From Acetobacter oryzifermentans (GTDB lineage Bacteria; Pseudomonadota; Alphaproteobacteria; Acetobacterales; Acetobacteraceae), in NCBI RefSeq assembly GCF_001628715.1, contig NZ_CP011120.1, forward strand, positions 2,252,501-2,316,500: a DNA stretch of 64,000 nt, read 5' to 3'. The notes beneath the pieces are model-generated. The model was not told the DNA's origin. It made no database searches and saw only the letters and a program-made list of their open reading frames with translations. Of the stretch, positions 19,164-27,283 are shown piece after piece. Both the position numbers and the translations under genes were made by a program. Numbering within the stretch: the stretch's first letter is position 1; each line of letters starts with the position of its first letter.

Positions 19164-20481
19164 TGCCTCTTCCAAAATCCTGCTTTCGGCTCATCAACAG
19201 ATAAGGCACAAGCCGGGTTAGGAAGATTACCAACTCGCCTATTAATGTTGCCAGACCGGCTCCGGTCATTCCTAACCCAGAAGTTAGGAAATACAGCAAG
19301 GGCAGTGTTACGCACATTGTAAACAACCGTCCCAGCAAAATCTGATGGGCACGATTAAGAGAAACCAACAAAGGTTCTAGCGGCACATCCCACAAGTCCA
19401 GAATGGCAGTTAATGTCATCAGCAGCAGAAGTGTGCGGGTGCCAGACCACGGCACAGTCAGCAGCACATGCAACAACCAAGGCCCCAACACAAACACAAT
19501 GGCCAGCACCGCTGCCGAGAACACACCAAGCACTTGCAAGATACGATGCGTTACCTGCCGGATAGATGCCCAGTCTCGCTTATCTTTCAAGGCCACCAGT
19601 TCTGGATACAAAGCTGGTGTCATCATCTGGGCCGGGCGCGCCAGACCATCAGAAATCTGCCACGTTACGTTATAAATGGCAGCACTCTGCGGGCCAAGAA
19701 CGGCACCTACAATCATCACCGTTAAGCGCGAAGAAAGCCGTGCAAGCGCCTGATTGATGCTGACAGAAAAAATAAAGCGCCAGATACCCTTGATAGGGCT
19801 TACCCAAGGCACGCCGAATATACGGAAATTCTGCAACCCATCCGAGCGCAAAAGCAGATACGCGCCCATGCCGTAATTGATAAAAAATGATGCAACAGTT
19901 GAGAAATACCAGATCACCAAAAAACTGGTAAAAGACCAATGCCAGAACAGCCCCGCAAGGCTACCCACCAAACGGATCAACCCGCTTCCGCTATCTGCCA
20001 GTACAGAGAGTTCGTACCGATCCAGCAACCGCATCACGCCCATAGCGCCACCTGTGTTCATGAACAGAATAACTGTCATGTACCAAAACGGTGTAGCGGA
20101 AGACGCATCTCCCCAGCCTAAAAGATTTCCGAACCATTCACACAGCAGCAAGGCAACGCCCATACCTGCCACAGCGCCTACGCCATCCAGCAGCATGCAA
20201 TGGCGTAAGAGCATCTGAAACGGGTGCCTGTCTCCCTTACGGTACAAGCTACTGCCGTATTGCAGCAAAGGTTGCCAAGATTGAAACCGCAACCCTGCTG
20301 AACAGGAGAGAACAAAAGAATTGATAAGCAGCAGAACACCATAATCCTGCAAGCCCAATGCACGTGCGCAAACTGCTGTGGTTATAAGTGATAGAGCCGC
20401 GCAAAACCCACGTCCCCCCAGAATATACCCGGTATTGCGAAAGACACGGACAAACAGAGCCTTAACCTGACTATTCATCAT
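19156..20481 (-). CDS. Polysaccharide/lipid-linked oligosaccharide flippase (Wzx/MOP type)
   Basis: The 441-residue protein is strongly hydrophobic with about 12 predicted helices. It begins NTGYILGGRGFCAALSLITTAVCARALGLQDYG, typical of MOP-superfamily polysaccharide exporters. Such proteins flip undecaprenyl-linked oligosaccharide units across the inner membrane. It is the first gene of a three-gene minus-strand group with the ELM1-like and GT2 genes. A second ATG lies one codon downstream of the chosen start. Confidence 0.82.
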   Translation of the reverse strand: MMNSQVKALFVRVFRNTGYILGGRGFCAALSLITTAVCARALGLQDYGVLLLINSFVLSCSAGLRFQSWQPLLQYGSSLYRKGDRHPFQMLLRHCMLLDGVGAVAGMGVALLLCEWFGNLLGWGDASSATPFWYMTVILFMNTGGAMGVMRLLDRYELSVLADSGSGLIRLVGSLAGLFWHWSFTSFLVIWYFSTVASFFINYGMGAYLLLRSDGLQNFRIFGVPWVSPIKGIWRFIFSVSINQALARLSSRLTVMIVGAVLGPQSAAIYNVTWQISDGLARPAQMMTPALYPELVALKDKRDWASIRQVTHRILQVLGVFSAAVLAIVFVLGPWLLHVLLTVPWSGTRTLLLLMTLTAILDLWDVPLEPLLVSLNRAHQILLGRLFTMCVTLPLLYFLTSGLGMTGAGLATLIGELVIFLTRLVPYLLMSRKQDFGRGNG

Positions 20482-20823
20482 GCGTGCGTCTTACCCCAAC
20501 CCGTATCTGGTCACTCATCTGTTTCCTCCCCGGCATAGTGACCCCGCTGGGCTGAGGCCTTGCCTGTTTGGGCTGCTTTAGAAGACTCCGCCAGCCAAGA
20601 CAAATCTTGCACGCATTTTGTGCTGTTGTGCTGTACAGCCCTTCTTTTATTCACAGTTGCGTGAAAATAGCCCCTCTACGCGCCTCTTTTGGGGGTAGAA
20701 CCCTTGCGTGATAGCCATTTTTCATCACACTGCAAGGCGCAAAAGCGGCTTTTTCCTGCGGATCTTTATCTGGAGAGCCTGTAGGAATCTGCTCTGTTTC
20801 AACTCAATCAAGGAGACAGGCTT
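20482..20823. other. Divergent intergenic region between the flippase and pqqA
   Basis: These 342 bases hold no gene I can support. They should contain the promoters of the flippase group (leftward) and of pqqA (rightward). A plausible pqqA ribosome site, AAGGAGA, lies at about 20809-20815. I could not identify convincing -35/-10 boxes. Confidence 0.5.
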
Positions 20824-20904
20824 ATGGCTTGGACTGCACCAAAAGTTACCGAAATTCCGTTGGGCGCTGAAATCAACAGCTACGTTTGCGGCCAGAAGAA
20901 ATAA
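20824..20904 (+). CDS. pqqA: PQQ precursor peptide PqqA
   Basis: This 26-residue gene encodes the peptide whose Glu16 and Tyr20 are cross-linked and cut out to form pyrroloquinoline quinone. Reading from the ATG at 20824 gives MAWTAPKVTEIPLGAE followed by INSYVCGQKK, with Glu and Tyr at exactly positions 16 and 20. A strong AAGGAG site lies upstream. It is separated from pqqB by a hairpin with a T tail, the usual way of making far more precursor than enzyme mRNA. Confidence 0.97.
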   Translation: MAWTAPKVTEIPLGAEINSYVCGQKK

Positions 20905-20924
20905 GTCGGGGTTATGCCCAGCTT

Positions 20925-20976
20925 AGCCGCCAGCCATTACCGGTTTTAACGCCGGTTTTGCACTGGCGGCTTTTTT
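20925..20976 (+). terminator. Attenuator-like terminator between pqqA and pqqB
   Basis: GCCGCCAG (20926-20933) pairs with CTGGCGGC (20963-20970), with an inner ACCGG/CCGGT pairing possible, and six T follow directly. Position and shape fit a partial terminator setting the pqqA:pqqB transcript ratio. Confidence 0.85.
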
Positions 20977-20992
20977 ATTTAGATGTGTTGTT

Positions 20993-21904
20993 ATGCTTGA
21001 AATTGTTGTTCTTGGTGCAGGTGCGGGTGGTGGCTTTCCGCAATGGAACTCTAACGCCCCGGCTTGCCGCCGCGCCCGTGCGGGAGACCCCGCAGCCCCT
21101 TCCCGCACGCAGGCATCTCTTGCCGTAAGCGGAGATGGCCAGCACTGGTATGTACTCAATGCCTCGCCCGATCTGCGCACCCAGATCAACCAGACACCGG
21201 ATATGTTCCCGCGTGAAGGGCTACGCTCCACCCCCATTTCTGGCGTTGTGCTTACAAGTGGGGAAATAGACGCCATTACGGGCCTGCTCACCCTGCGCGA
21301 GCGGCAGCACTTTAATCTATATGCCACACAACCTGTGCTGGATCAGATCAACGCAAATCCTATTTTTAATGCACTAGATCGCACGCTTGTGCCACGCAGC
21401 GCCATGCAACCGGAGCACCCCATTTCCTTGGTTCCGGCTGAGTTTAGCATCATGCCCTTTATTGTACCGGGCAAAGTCCCCCTTTACGCAGAAAAGGCCG
21501 AAAACCCTGCTGAAATCATGAGCAATGGGGAAAACATTGGGCTGGAAATAACGGATGGCCGCGCCCGAGTCCTGTTTATTCCCGGCTGCGCGATGATGAC
21601 AGATGCCCTACGCAACCGCATAAATGGCGCAGATGTTGTGTTTTTTGATGGCACGTTGTGGACAGATGATGAAATGATCCGCGCCGGACTGGGCAGCAAA
21701 ACCGGGCACCGCATGGGCCACATGTCCATTGCAGATGAGCCCGGTGGCACCATTGCCGCCTTCCGCCCTTTACATGTGAAACGTAAAATTCTCATCCACA
21801 TCAATAATTCCAACCCTATTCTCTTGGCCGATTCACCAGAGCGCCATGCCGTAGAGCAAGCAGGATGGGATGTTGCATTTGATGGAATGAAAGTCTCGCT
21901 ATGA
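20993..21904 (+). CDS. pqqB: Pyrroloquinoline quinone biosynthesis protein PqqB
   Basis: The 303-residue metallo-beta-lactamase-fold protein starts MLEIVVLGAGAGGGFPQWN, the PqqB signature, and contains LNASPDLRTQI, TSGEIDAITGLLTLRE and VFFDGTLWTDDEM. PqqB acts in the cytoplasm as a hydroxylase on the excised Glu-Tyr derivative. Length is normal. Its stop overlaps the pqqC start (ATGA). Confidence 0.96.
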   Translation: MLEIVVLGAGAGGGFPQWNSNAPACRRARAGDPAAPSRTQASLAVSGDGQHWYVLNASPDLRTQINQTPDMFPREGLRSTPISGVVLTSGEIDAITGLLTLRERQHFNLYATQPVLDQINANPIFNALDRTLVPRSAMQPEHPISLVPAEFSIMPFIVPGKVPLYAEKAENPAEIMSNGENIGLEITDGRARVLFIPGCAMMTDALRNRINGADVVFFDGTLWTDDEMIRAGLGSKTGHRMGHMSIADEPGGTIAAFRPLHVKRKILIHINNSNPILLADSPERHAVEQAGWDVAFDGMKVSL

Positions 21905-22641
21905 CCACCCAACTGCTCACCCCGAATGAACTGGAACAAGCCCTGCGTGCCATAGGCGCAGAACGCTACCACAATCTGCACCCTTTCCATCGCGCATTGC
22001 ACGATGGTAAACTGAACAAAGGACAGGTTCAGGCATGGGCGTTGAACAGATATTACTATCAGGCCAGCATTCCCGCTAAAGATGCCTCTCTTCTCGCACG
22101 CCTTCCCACTGCCGAATTGCGGCGTGAATGGCGGAGACGGTTAGAAGACCATGATGGCACAGAACCGGGCTCCGGCGGCGTAGCGCGCTGGCTGAAGCTT
22201 ACGGATGGCCTGGGGCTGGATCGTGCCTATGTCGAATCACTCGAAGGTCTGCTGCCTGGCACAAAGTTTGCTGTAGAGGCGTATGTGCATTTTGTGCGCG
22301 AACGTTCTGTGCTGGAGGCTATTGCTTCCTCCCTGACAGAACTGTTCTCCCCCACCATTATCAGCGAGCGTGTTTCGGGCATGTTGCAGAACTATGCCTT
22401 TATTACCGAAGAAACACTGGCTTACTTTAAGCCGCGCCTGACACAGGCACCACAGGATTCTGCTTTTGCGCTTGCTTATGTAAAGGAGCACGCTCGCACA
22501 GTGGAGCAACAGCAGAGTGTGCTCAACGCACTTAAATTTAAATGCGGCGTGCTATGGTCCATGCTGGATGCGCTGGATTATGCTTACGTCACGCCCGCTC
22601 GTATTCCACCTGGTTCTTTCCGCCCAGAAACTGCAGCATGA
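21901..22641 (+). CDS. pqqC: Pyrroloquinoline-quinone synthase PqqC
   Basis: The 246-residue all-helical oxidase performs the last step, ring closure and eight-electron oxidation to PQQ, without a metal or added cofactor. Recognisable segments are YHNLHPFHRALHDGKL, RYYYQASIPAKDA, LEDHDGTEPGSGG and a conserved C-terminal half. It overlaps pqqB upstream and pqqD downstream by four bases each. Confidence 0.96.
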   Translation: MTTQLLTPNELEQALRAIGAERYHNLHPFHRALHDGKLNKGQVQAWALNRYYYQASIPAKDASLLARLPTAELRREWRRRLEDHDGTEPGSGGVARWLKLTDGLGLDRAYVESLEGLLPGTKFAVEAYVHFVRERSVLEAIASSLTELFSPTIISERVSGMLQNYAFITEETLAYFKPRLTQAPQDSAFALAYVKEHARTVEQQQSVLNALKFKCGVLWSMLDALDYAYVTPARIPPGSFRPETAA

Positions 22642-22937
22642 GCCAAACACCTGATACTTCCATGATTTCTGAAAGCAGTATCCTCCGATTTGCGCGAGGC
22701 ACACGCCTGCAATATGACCGCGTGCGGGAAGTATGGTTCATTCAAGCGCCTGAACGCGCCTTTCATGCAGACCCTATCGCGGTTGAAGTGCTGCGACTGA
22801 TAAATGGTACTCGCAATGTGGGAGATATATTAGAGCTGCTCTGCCAAAAATTTTCCGCCCCGCGGGATATTATTGCACGGGATGTGCTAGCCCTTTTGCA
22901 GGATCTGACCACCAAGCAGGTGTTGCTGGCAGTATGA
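22638..22937 (+). CDS. pqqD: PQQ biosynthesis peptide chaperone PqqD
   Basis: The 99-residue winged-helix-like protein binds PqqA and presents it to PqqE. The ATG at 22638 overlaps the pqqC stop; the frame is open further upstream but that would lie inside pqqC. LRFARGTRLQYDRVREVWFIQAPERAF and the C-terminal helix are typical of the RiPP recognition element fold. Confidence 0.95.
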   Translation: MSQTPDTSMISESSILRFARGTRLQYDRVREVWFIQAPERAFHADPIAVEVLRLINGTRNVGDILELLCQKFSAPRDIIARDVLALLQDLTTKQVLLAV

Positions 22938-24037
22938 GCATGCCTCCCCCTCCCATGAGCCTGCTTGCAGAACTCACGCACCGTTGCCCTTTACAGTGCC
23001 CTTACTGTTCCAACCCTTTACAACTGGAACCACGCACACAGGAACTCAGCACACAAGACTGGAAACATGTGCTGAGCGAAGCATCTGAAATGGGCGTATT
23101 GCAAGTTCACTTTTCTGGTGGTGAGCCTATGGCAAGGCCAGATCTACCCGAACTTATCGCCCATGCCGCCAAAGCAGGATTATATAGCAACCTGATTACC
23201 TCTGGCGTGCTGCTCAATGCCAAAAACCTGCAAGAACTGGCTGATGCTGGGTTGGACCATATCCAGCTTTCCTTTCAGGATGCCGAAGCTGAAAGCGCAG
23301 ACCATATTGCCCATATGAAAGGCGCCCACGCCAAAAAGCTGGAAGCGGCACAACTTATTAAGGCCGAAGGGCTGCCCCTTACACTGAATTTTGTAATCCA
23401 TCGGCAAAACTGTGAACGTGTGCCAGCTATGCTGGCCTTAGCTGAACAGCTTGGGGCCAGACGCATAGAAATTGCGCATACGCAATATTATGGCTGGGGG
23501 CTACTCAACCGTAATGCGTTACTGCCCAGCCGTGCTCAGGTTGAAGAAACAGAAAAAATTGTTGCTGAAGCACGCACCCGTCTCGCTGGCCGCATGAGCA
23601 TAGATTTTGTAACGCCAGATTATTATGCAGACCGGCCCAAACCCTGCATGGGTGGGTGGGGCCAACGCTTTCTAAACGTTTCTCCTGTAGGCAAAGTGCT
23701 GCCATGCCATGCTGCAGAGAGCATTCCGGGCATTCAGATGCCTTCTGTTACAGAAGGTTCTCTGGCCGATATCTGGGAAAATGCACCCCTGTTTCGCCTG
23801 TTCCGTGGCACAGATTGGATGCCCGAACCATGCCAGTCCTGCGCGTTCAAGGAAGATGATTGGGGCGGATGCCGCTGCCAAGCCTTGGCTCTAGCGGGAG
23901 ATGCTACGGCGACTGACCCTGTGTGCCACCGTGCACCGGATCATGATCTTATTGCCCAAGCTATAACAGAGCGCCCAAAAACGCCCCCACCTTTCCATTA
24001 TAGGCGCTATGGCAACGCCAAAACCTCAAGCAGATAA
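22934..24037 (+). CDS. pqqE: PqqA peptide cyclase PqqE (radical SAM)
   Basis: The 367-residue radical SAM enzyme forms the carbon-carbon bond between Glu16 and Tyr20 of PqqA. The CxxxCxxC cluster motif is in THRCPLQCPYCSNP. GGEPMARPDL follows, and a C-terminal SPASM domain supplies auxiliary-cluster cysteines in LPCHAAES and CQSCAFKEDDWGGCRC. It ends the operon and overlaps pqqD by four bases. No pqqF protease gene follows. Confidence 0.96.
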   Translation: MSMPPPPMSLLAELTHRCPLQCPYCSNPLQLEPRTQELSTQDWKHVLSEASEMGVLQVHFSGGEPMARPDLPELIAHAAKAGLYSNLITSGVLLNAKNLQELADAGLDHIQLSFQDAEAESADHIAHMKGAHAKKLEAAQLIKAEGLPLTLNFVIHRQNCERVPAMLALAEQLGARRIEIAHTQYYGWGLLNRNALLPSRAQVEETEKIVAEARTRLAGRMSIDFVTPDYYADRPKPCMGGWGQRFLNVSPVGKVLPCHAAESIPGIQMPSVTEGSLADIWENAPLFRLFRGTDWMPEPCQSCAFKEDDWGGCRCQALALAGDATATDPVCHRAPDHDLIAQAITERPKTPPPFHYRRYGNAKTSSR

Positions 24038-24044
24038 AAAATTA

Positions 24045-24081
24045 CCCAACCAACCCAAATAAGATAATCGGGCTGGTTGGG
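24045..24081 (-). terminator. Convergent terminator between pqqE and the ferritin-like gene
   Basis: CCCAACCA (24045-24052) pairs with TGGTTGGG (24074-24081). Leftward reading runs into a T-rich tract (the plus-strand AAAAAA just before it), giving a proper terminator for the minus-strand gene. It may also stop pqqE transcripts. Confidence 0.65.
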
Positions 24082-24098
24082 ATAAACCTTAAAACAGA

Positions 24099-25112
24099 TT
24101 AAGCTGCTGTTTTACGATTTGCCTTGAAAACACCGCTAGCAAATTCCCAGCACCGCCCAACATCACGAATAACGCGTGCAATGGCAGGCGTGGTTGTTGG
24201 GCGCAGCAGGCGTGGATCATAGCCGGAAAAACGCCGGTCATCCTCATCCAGACAAAGCTGCATGAAATCAGGCAGATTGATCTGAATGTTGGTAACTTCC
24301 TTGGTGCCTGTTACCGTAAAATTGTTGTCCTGCGTATGTACCTGGCCGTTATCATCCACCGTGCGCACAAGAGACAAGCGCTCGTAGCCAAGGAATGCCC
24401 AAACAGCCAGAACCTTCAGCTCAAAGTAAGGCCGACGCCACCAGGGCATAACAGCCCGGTTCCATGCCAACCAGTTGGCAAACAGAAGAATATGGCGGCA
24501 TTCCTCCTGCATGATAGGTTCAAACGTGTCTGTCAGTTCAGGCGGAAAATAGCCAGAACGCTTGGCCAGTTCGAACATGCCAAAGGCAAAAAAACTGTCC
24601 GCACATTCAGAAAAACCTGTCACCAGATACGCCCACTCAACATCCTTGGGCTCAACGTAAGGAGGTTCCGGCGCCATAGGGATATCATAGGCTGCCACCA
24701 TTTTGGACAGCACTTCCTTATGCCGGTTTTCCTCCCACGCATTGCGGGAGATGGCATCCTTCATATCTGGGTCTGTAACCAGATTAGCATAAGCAGCCAT
24801 GCGCAAGCGGGCTTTGCCTTCCGTCTGCACGGCGATATCCCAGATAGGCAGGGACGTTATGCGCTTGAGCGTTTCTGGGTCCAATTTAGGCCAATTGATA
24901 ACGGATGGCCTGTAAGGATTAAACGTCTCGCGGAACATTTCCGCCAAGGCATGTTTATGCGCCTCAGACCCCGGCGTAAGCGGCCCTTTTACGGGGCTTA
25001 CCCAATGGCGGGCACGATAATCAGCCTCTTCCACTGCAGCCTCATTGGGCGGCGGAGGCAAATCATCCATGCTTTCAGGCAGATGAGAATAGATATCGCT
25101 CAGAGAACCCAT
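24099..25112 (-). CDS. Ferritin-like di-iron protein of unknown function
   Basis: I cannot assign a function to this 337-residue helical protein. It does contain a full set of ferritin-like di-iron ligands: Glu98, then ExxH at 128-131 (WEENRHKEV), Glu169 (GFSEC), then ExxH at 204-207 (QEECRHILLF). The two halves have similar spacing (30 and 35 residues between the lone Glu and the ExxH). This is the pattern of di-iron oxidases and oxygenases rather than of storage ferritin. The C-terminal 100 residues look soluble and unrelated. It is convergent with the pqq operon, so it is not cotranscribed with it. Confidence 0.7.
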   Translation of the reverse strand: MGSLSDIYSHLPESMDDLPPPPNEAAVEEADYRARHWVSPVKGPLTPGSEAHKHALAEMFRETFNPYRPSVINWPKLDPETLKRITSLPIWDIAVQTEGKARLRMAAYANLVTDPDMKDAISRNAWEENRHKEVLSKMVAAYDIPMAPEPPYVEPKDVEWAYLVTGFSECADSFFAFGMFELAKRSGYFPPELTDTFEPIMQEECRHILLFANWLAWNRAVMPWWRRPYFELKVLAVWAFLGYERLSLVRTVDDNGQVHTQDNNFTVTGTKEVTNIQINLPDFMQLCLDEDDRRFSGYDPRLLRPTTTPAIARVIRDVGRCWEFASGVFKANRKTAA

Positions 25113-25250
25113 GTGAGGAACCTGTTTTCTAGGGATCTTGCCTCATACGACACCCAACCTTTTGGGCAGACATTCTGGCAGATCCAGTAACGCAAACGCG
25201 CCTGCCTCGCCCAATCCAAAGTTGGAAATGCGAAGCAGGCGCGATGTGTA

Positions 25251-25931
25251 TTAGTGCAGATCAGATAGCTTTGAAATGATCTTGGTCACTAAGCCGTAAT
25301 CAATCGCTTCCTTGGCAGACATCCAATAGTTGCGATCCGTATCTTTTGCGACTTTTTCATAGCTATGGCCGGTTTCTTGAGCGAAAATCCGGTTTAGCCG
25401 TTCACGCATCTTGATAATTTCACGCGCTTCAATGTCGATATCCGTTGCCGGACCACGCACGCCACCCATCGGCTGATGCAGCAAAAAGCGTGTATTGGGT
25501 AAGCAGAATCGGCGCTCTTTATGCCCGGCGGCAAAAATCAGCGCACCAGCAGATGCCACCCAGCCTGTGCCAATCATGTTGATCGGGGCAATCGAATCGA
25601 CAAAGCGGATCATGTCATGGATTGTGTCACCACTTTCCACATGCCCACCGGGAGAATTGACATAGACATCAATCGGCTGGTCAGATTCACCAGCCAGCGC
25701 CAAAAGGCGGCCCGTTACATCTCGGGCGATTTTATCATCAATTCCGCCAAAAATCAGCACTTTCCGCTGCTTGAACAACTTGTGTTCCAGTTCGCCATGC
25801 GGGGCGCCGGCTGTTTTTTCTTCTGCCTTCTCCGGGGCTGCCGGAGTTTCCGGTTCGTCATCCATCTTGATGGCGTTACGGGGGAAAATGCCCGTCATTG
25901 CTTTCTCCGCATGTTCTGTATCTGTGTACAT
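25251..25931 (-). CDS. ClpP-family serine protease subunit (divergent paralogue)
   Basis: The 226-residue protein has a ClpP core after a 45-residue acidic N-terminal extension. VYVNSPGGHVESGDTIHDMIRF, the nucleophile region GWVASAGALIFAAG and the His region TRFLLHQPMGG are visible, so Ser and His are present. The nucleophile segment differs from the usual G-x-A-A-S-M-G by having Ala after Ser and Gly. This suggests a second, non-canonical ClpP of the kind seen in alphaproteobacteria. No clpX lies beside it. The start could also be the later ATG codons at residues 12 or 23. Confidence 0.82.
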   Translation of the reverse strand: MYTDTEHAEKAMTGIFPRNAIKMDDEPETPAAPEKAEEKTAGAPHGELEHKLFKQRKVLIFGGIDDKIARDVTGRLLALAGESDQPIDVYVNSPGGHVESGDTIHDMIRFVDSIAPINMIGTGWVASAGALIFAAGHKERRFCLPNTRFLLHQPMGGVRGPATDIDIEAREIIKMRERLNRIFAQETGHSYEKVAKDTDRNYWMSAKEAIDYGLVTKIISKLSDLH

Positions 25932-26064
25932 TCCCTTATCCTGCGCTGCCTAAGGCTGCCTGCCAAGGGGCAATCATGTGCTGTCTCGCCAGCCGGGACG
26001 GAAAAGGGTAAGGTGCGCTCTGTCTTACTGTCTGGTTTCCATTAGTCGGAGTATCCGCGCTGCC

Positions 26065-27144
26065 ATGCCGCAACCCAGCTTAGAACACAAGCGGACACCC
26101 CGCAGCGCCATAGGTCTAAATGCTGTACGGCTTGGAGTGCTCATGGCTTCTGGTGCGCTTCTTCTTGGCGGATGCAGCCCCCATAAGGATGCCGTTGATG
26201 GCACGCTTTCTTGGGTGCAGCATATGCGCGGTGGGGTTATTGCTTCTCAACGCCCCCCGCCGCCCGGTATTTACGATCCCTACCCGCATGTTGGCCTTAC
26301 CCCCACACAAGCGCCGGAAATGCCCTCCCCCCAAGATCGCGCGCTGGTAACTCAAGGGCTGATTCGTGAGCGCAATCTGGCTTACCGGACAGTCGCTGCC
26401 AATGGCAGCATTATCCCCAATATTCCGCCTCCGCCTTCTGCTACAGCACAGCCTCCGGCAAAAGCGGCCCCTTCTGCTGCGTCCTCTCCCCAGCAAAATG
26501 GCGCGGCACAAGATGGCTCTCAACAGGCCAGCCTGCCAGAAGGCGTAAGTGGTGCCATTATGGATGCTGCGAATTCCTCACCAAACCAAAATACGCAAAA
26601 CGCTGCGTCCCCAACCGGCAAGGCATCTTCCAAGGATAGCCACGCTAACAAGGCGCAGGATAAAACAGCAGAAGCCGAACCAGAAGTTGGCATGCCAGCA
26701 GTGCGCCCAAAAGCCGCACAAACAGAAATACCGGCCTCTGATATTCCGCAGATTCCAGATGGCCCTCCCACAGCCCCATCTTTTCCGGGCTTTGATGTGC
26801 CTTCCGATGCGCATGTGCCAGATACCATCAAGCCAAACTATGATCTGGTTGATGTAAAAGGCACTTCTTTCCATTTTGTGCCACAGTCAGATGTGCTGTC
26901 CAGCGGGCAGGAAAATACGCTCAGCAAACTCAAAGCGGATCACCCTAATGGGCCATTCTTTATCCGTGGGTTTGGTAATGCTCTTTCATTAAGCGCGCAG
27001 GATCAGTCTGATGCTGTAAAACTTGGGATTTTGCGGGCTCAACGTTTGGCAACAGCACTGGTAAATCTTGGCGTGCCTTCCTCCAGCATTCATGTACGGG
27101 GGGATGCCTTTGGCACAGGTGCCAAAGTGGCGACCAGCCCCTGA
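26065..27144 (+). CDS. Lipoprotein with OmpA-like C-terminal domain
   Basis: The 359-residue protein has a lipoprotein signal ending LLLGGC at about residue 37, a long Pro/Ala/Gln-rich low-complexity middle, and a C-terminal domain of about 100 residues. That domain (FHFVPQSDVLSSGQENTLSKL ... FIRGFGNALSLSAQDQSDAVKLGILRAQRLATALVNLGVPSSSIHVRGDAFG) resembles an OmpA/Pal peptidoglycan-binding fold. The usual Asp and Arg that grip diaminopimelate are only partly recognisable. The ATG at 26065 is chosen for the signal peptide. Probably an envelope-tethering lipoprotein; function not established. Confidence 0.65.
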   Translation: MPQPSLEHKRTPRSAIGLNAVRLGVLMASGALLLGGCSPHKDAVDGTLSWVQHMRGGVIASQRPPPPGIYDPYPHVGLTPTQAPEMPSPQDRALVTQGLIRERNLAYRTVAANGSIIPNIPPPPSATAQPPAKAAPSAASSPQQNGAAQDGSQQASLPEGVSGAIMDAANSSPNQNTQNAASPTGKASSKDSHANKAQDKTAEAEPEVGMPAVRPKAAQTEIPASDIPQIPDGPPTAPSFPGFDVPSDAHVPDTIKPNYDLVDVKGTSFHFVPQSDVLSSGQENTLSKLKADHPNGPFFIRGFGNALSLSAQDQSDAVKLGILRAQRLATALVNLGVPSSSIHVRGDAFGTGAKVATSP

Positions 27145-27283
27145 AACTCACTTACAAAAGTGTCATTCCAGCATTTTGGGCAGAGTGAGGAGTTGCCTGT
27201 TCTGCTCTGACGATTACTATGCTTCTTCCCACAAACCTGCGGGGGGTTCCTTACCCCCTGTTTCTTTAGAGCATTAAAAACCC

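Noticed and set aside
24336..25190. 284-codon open frame antisense to the ferritin-like gene
   Set aside because: The opposite strand has a conserved di-iron protein. This frame shows a shadow composition rich in His, Arg and Gln.
27240..27258. GGGGG/CCCCC hairpin before the aminotransferase gene as a riboswitch or attenuator
   Set aside because: It is a short stem with no conserved aptamer-like elements or leader peptide. It may be a terminator of the OmpA-like lipoprotein gene, but support is thin.
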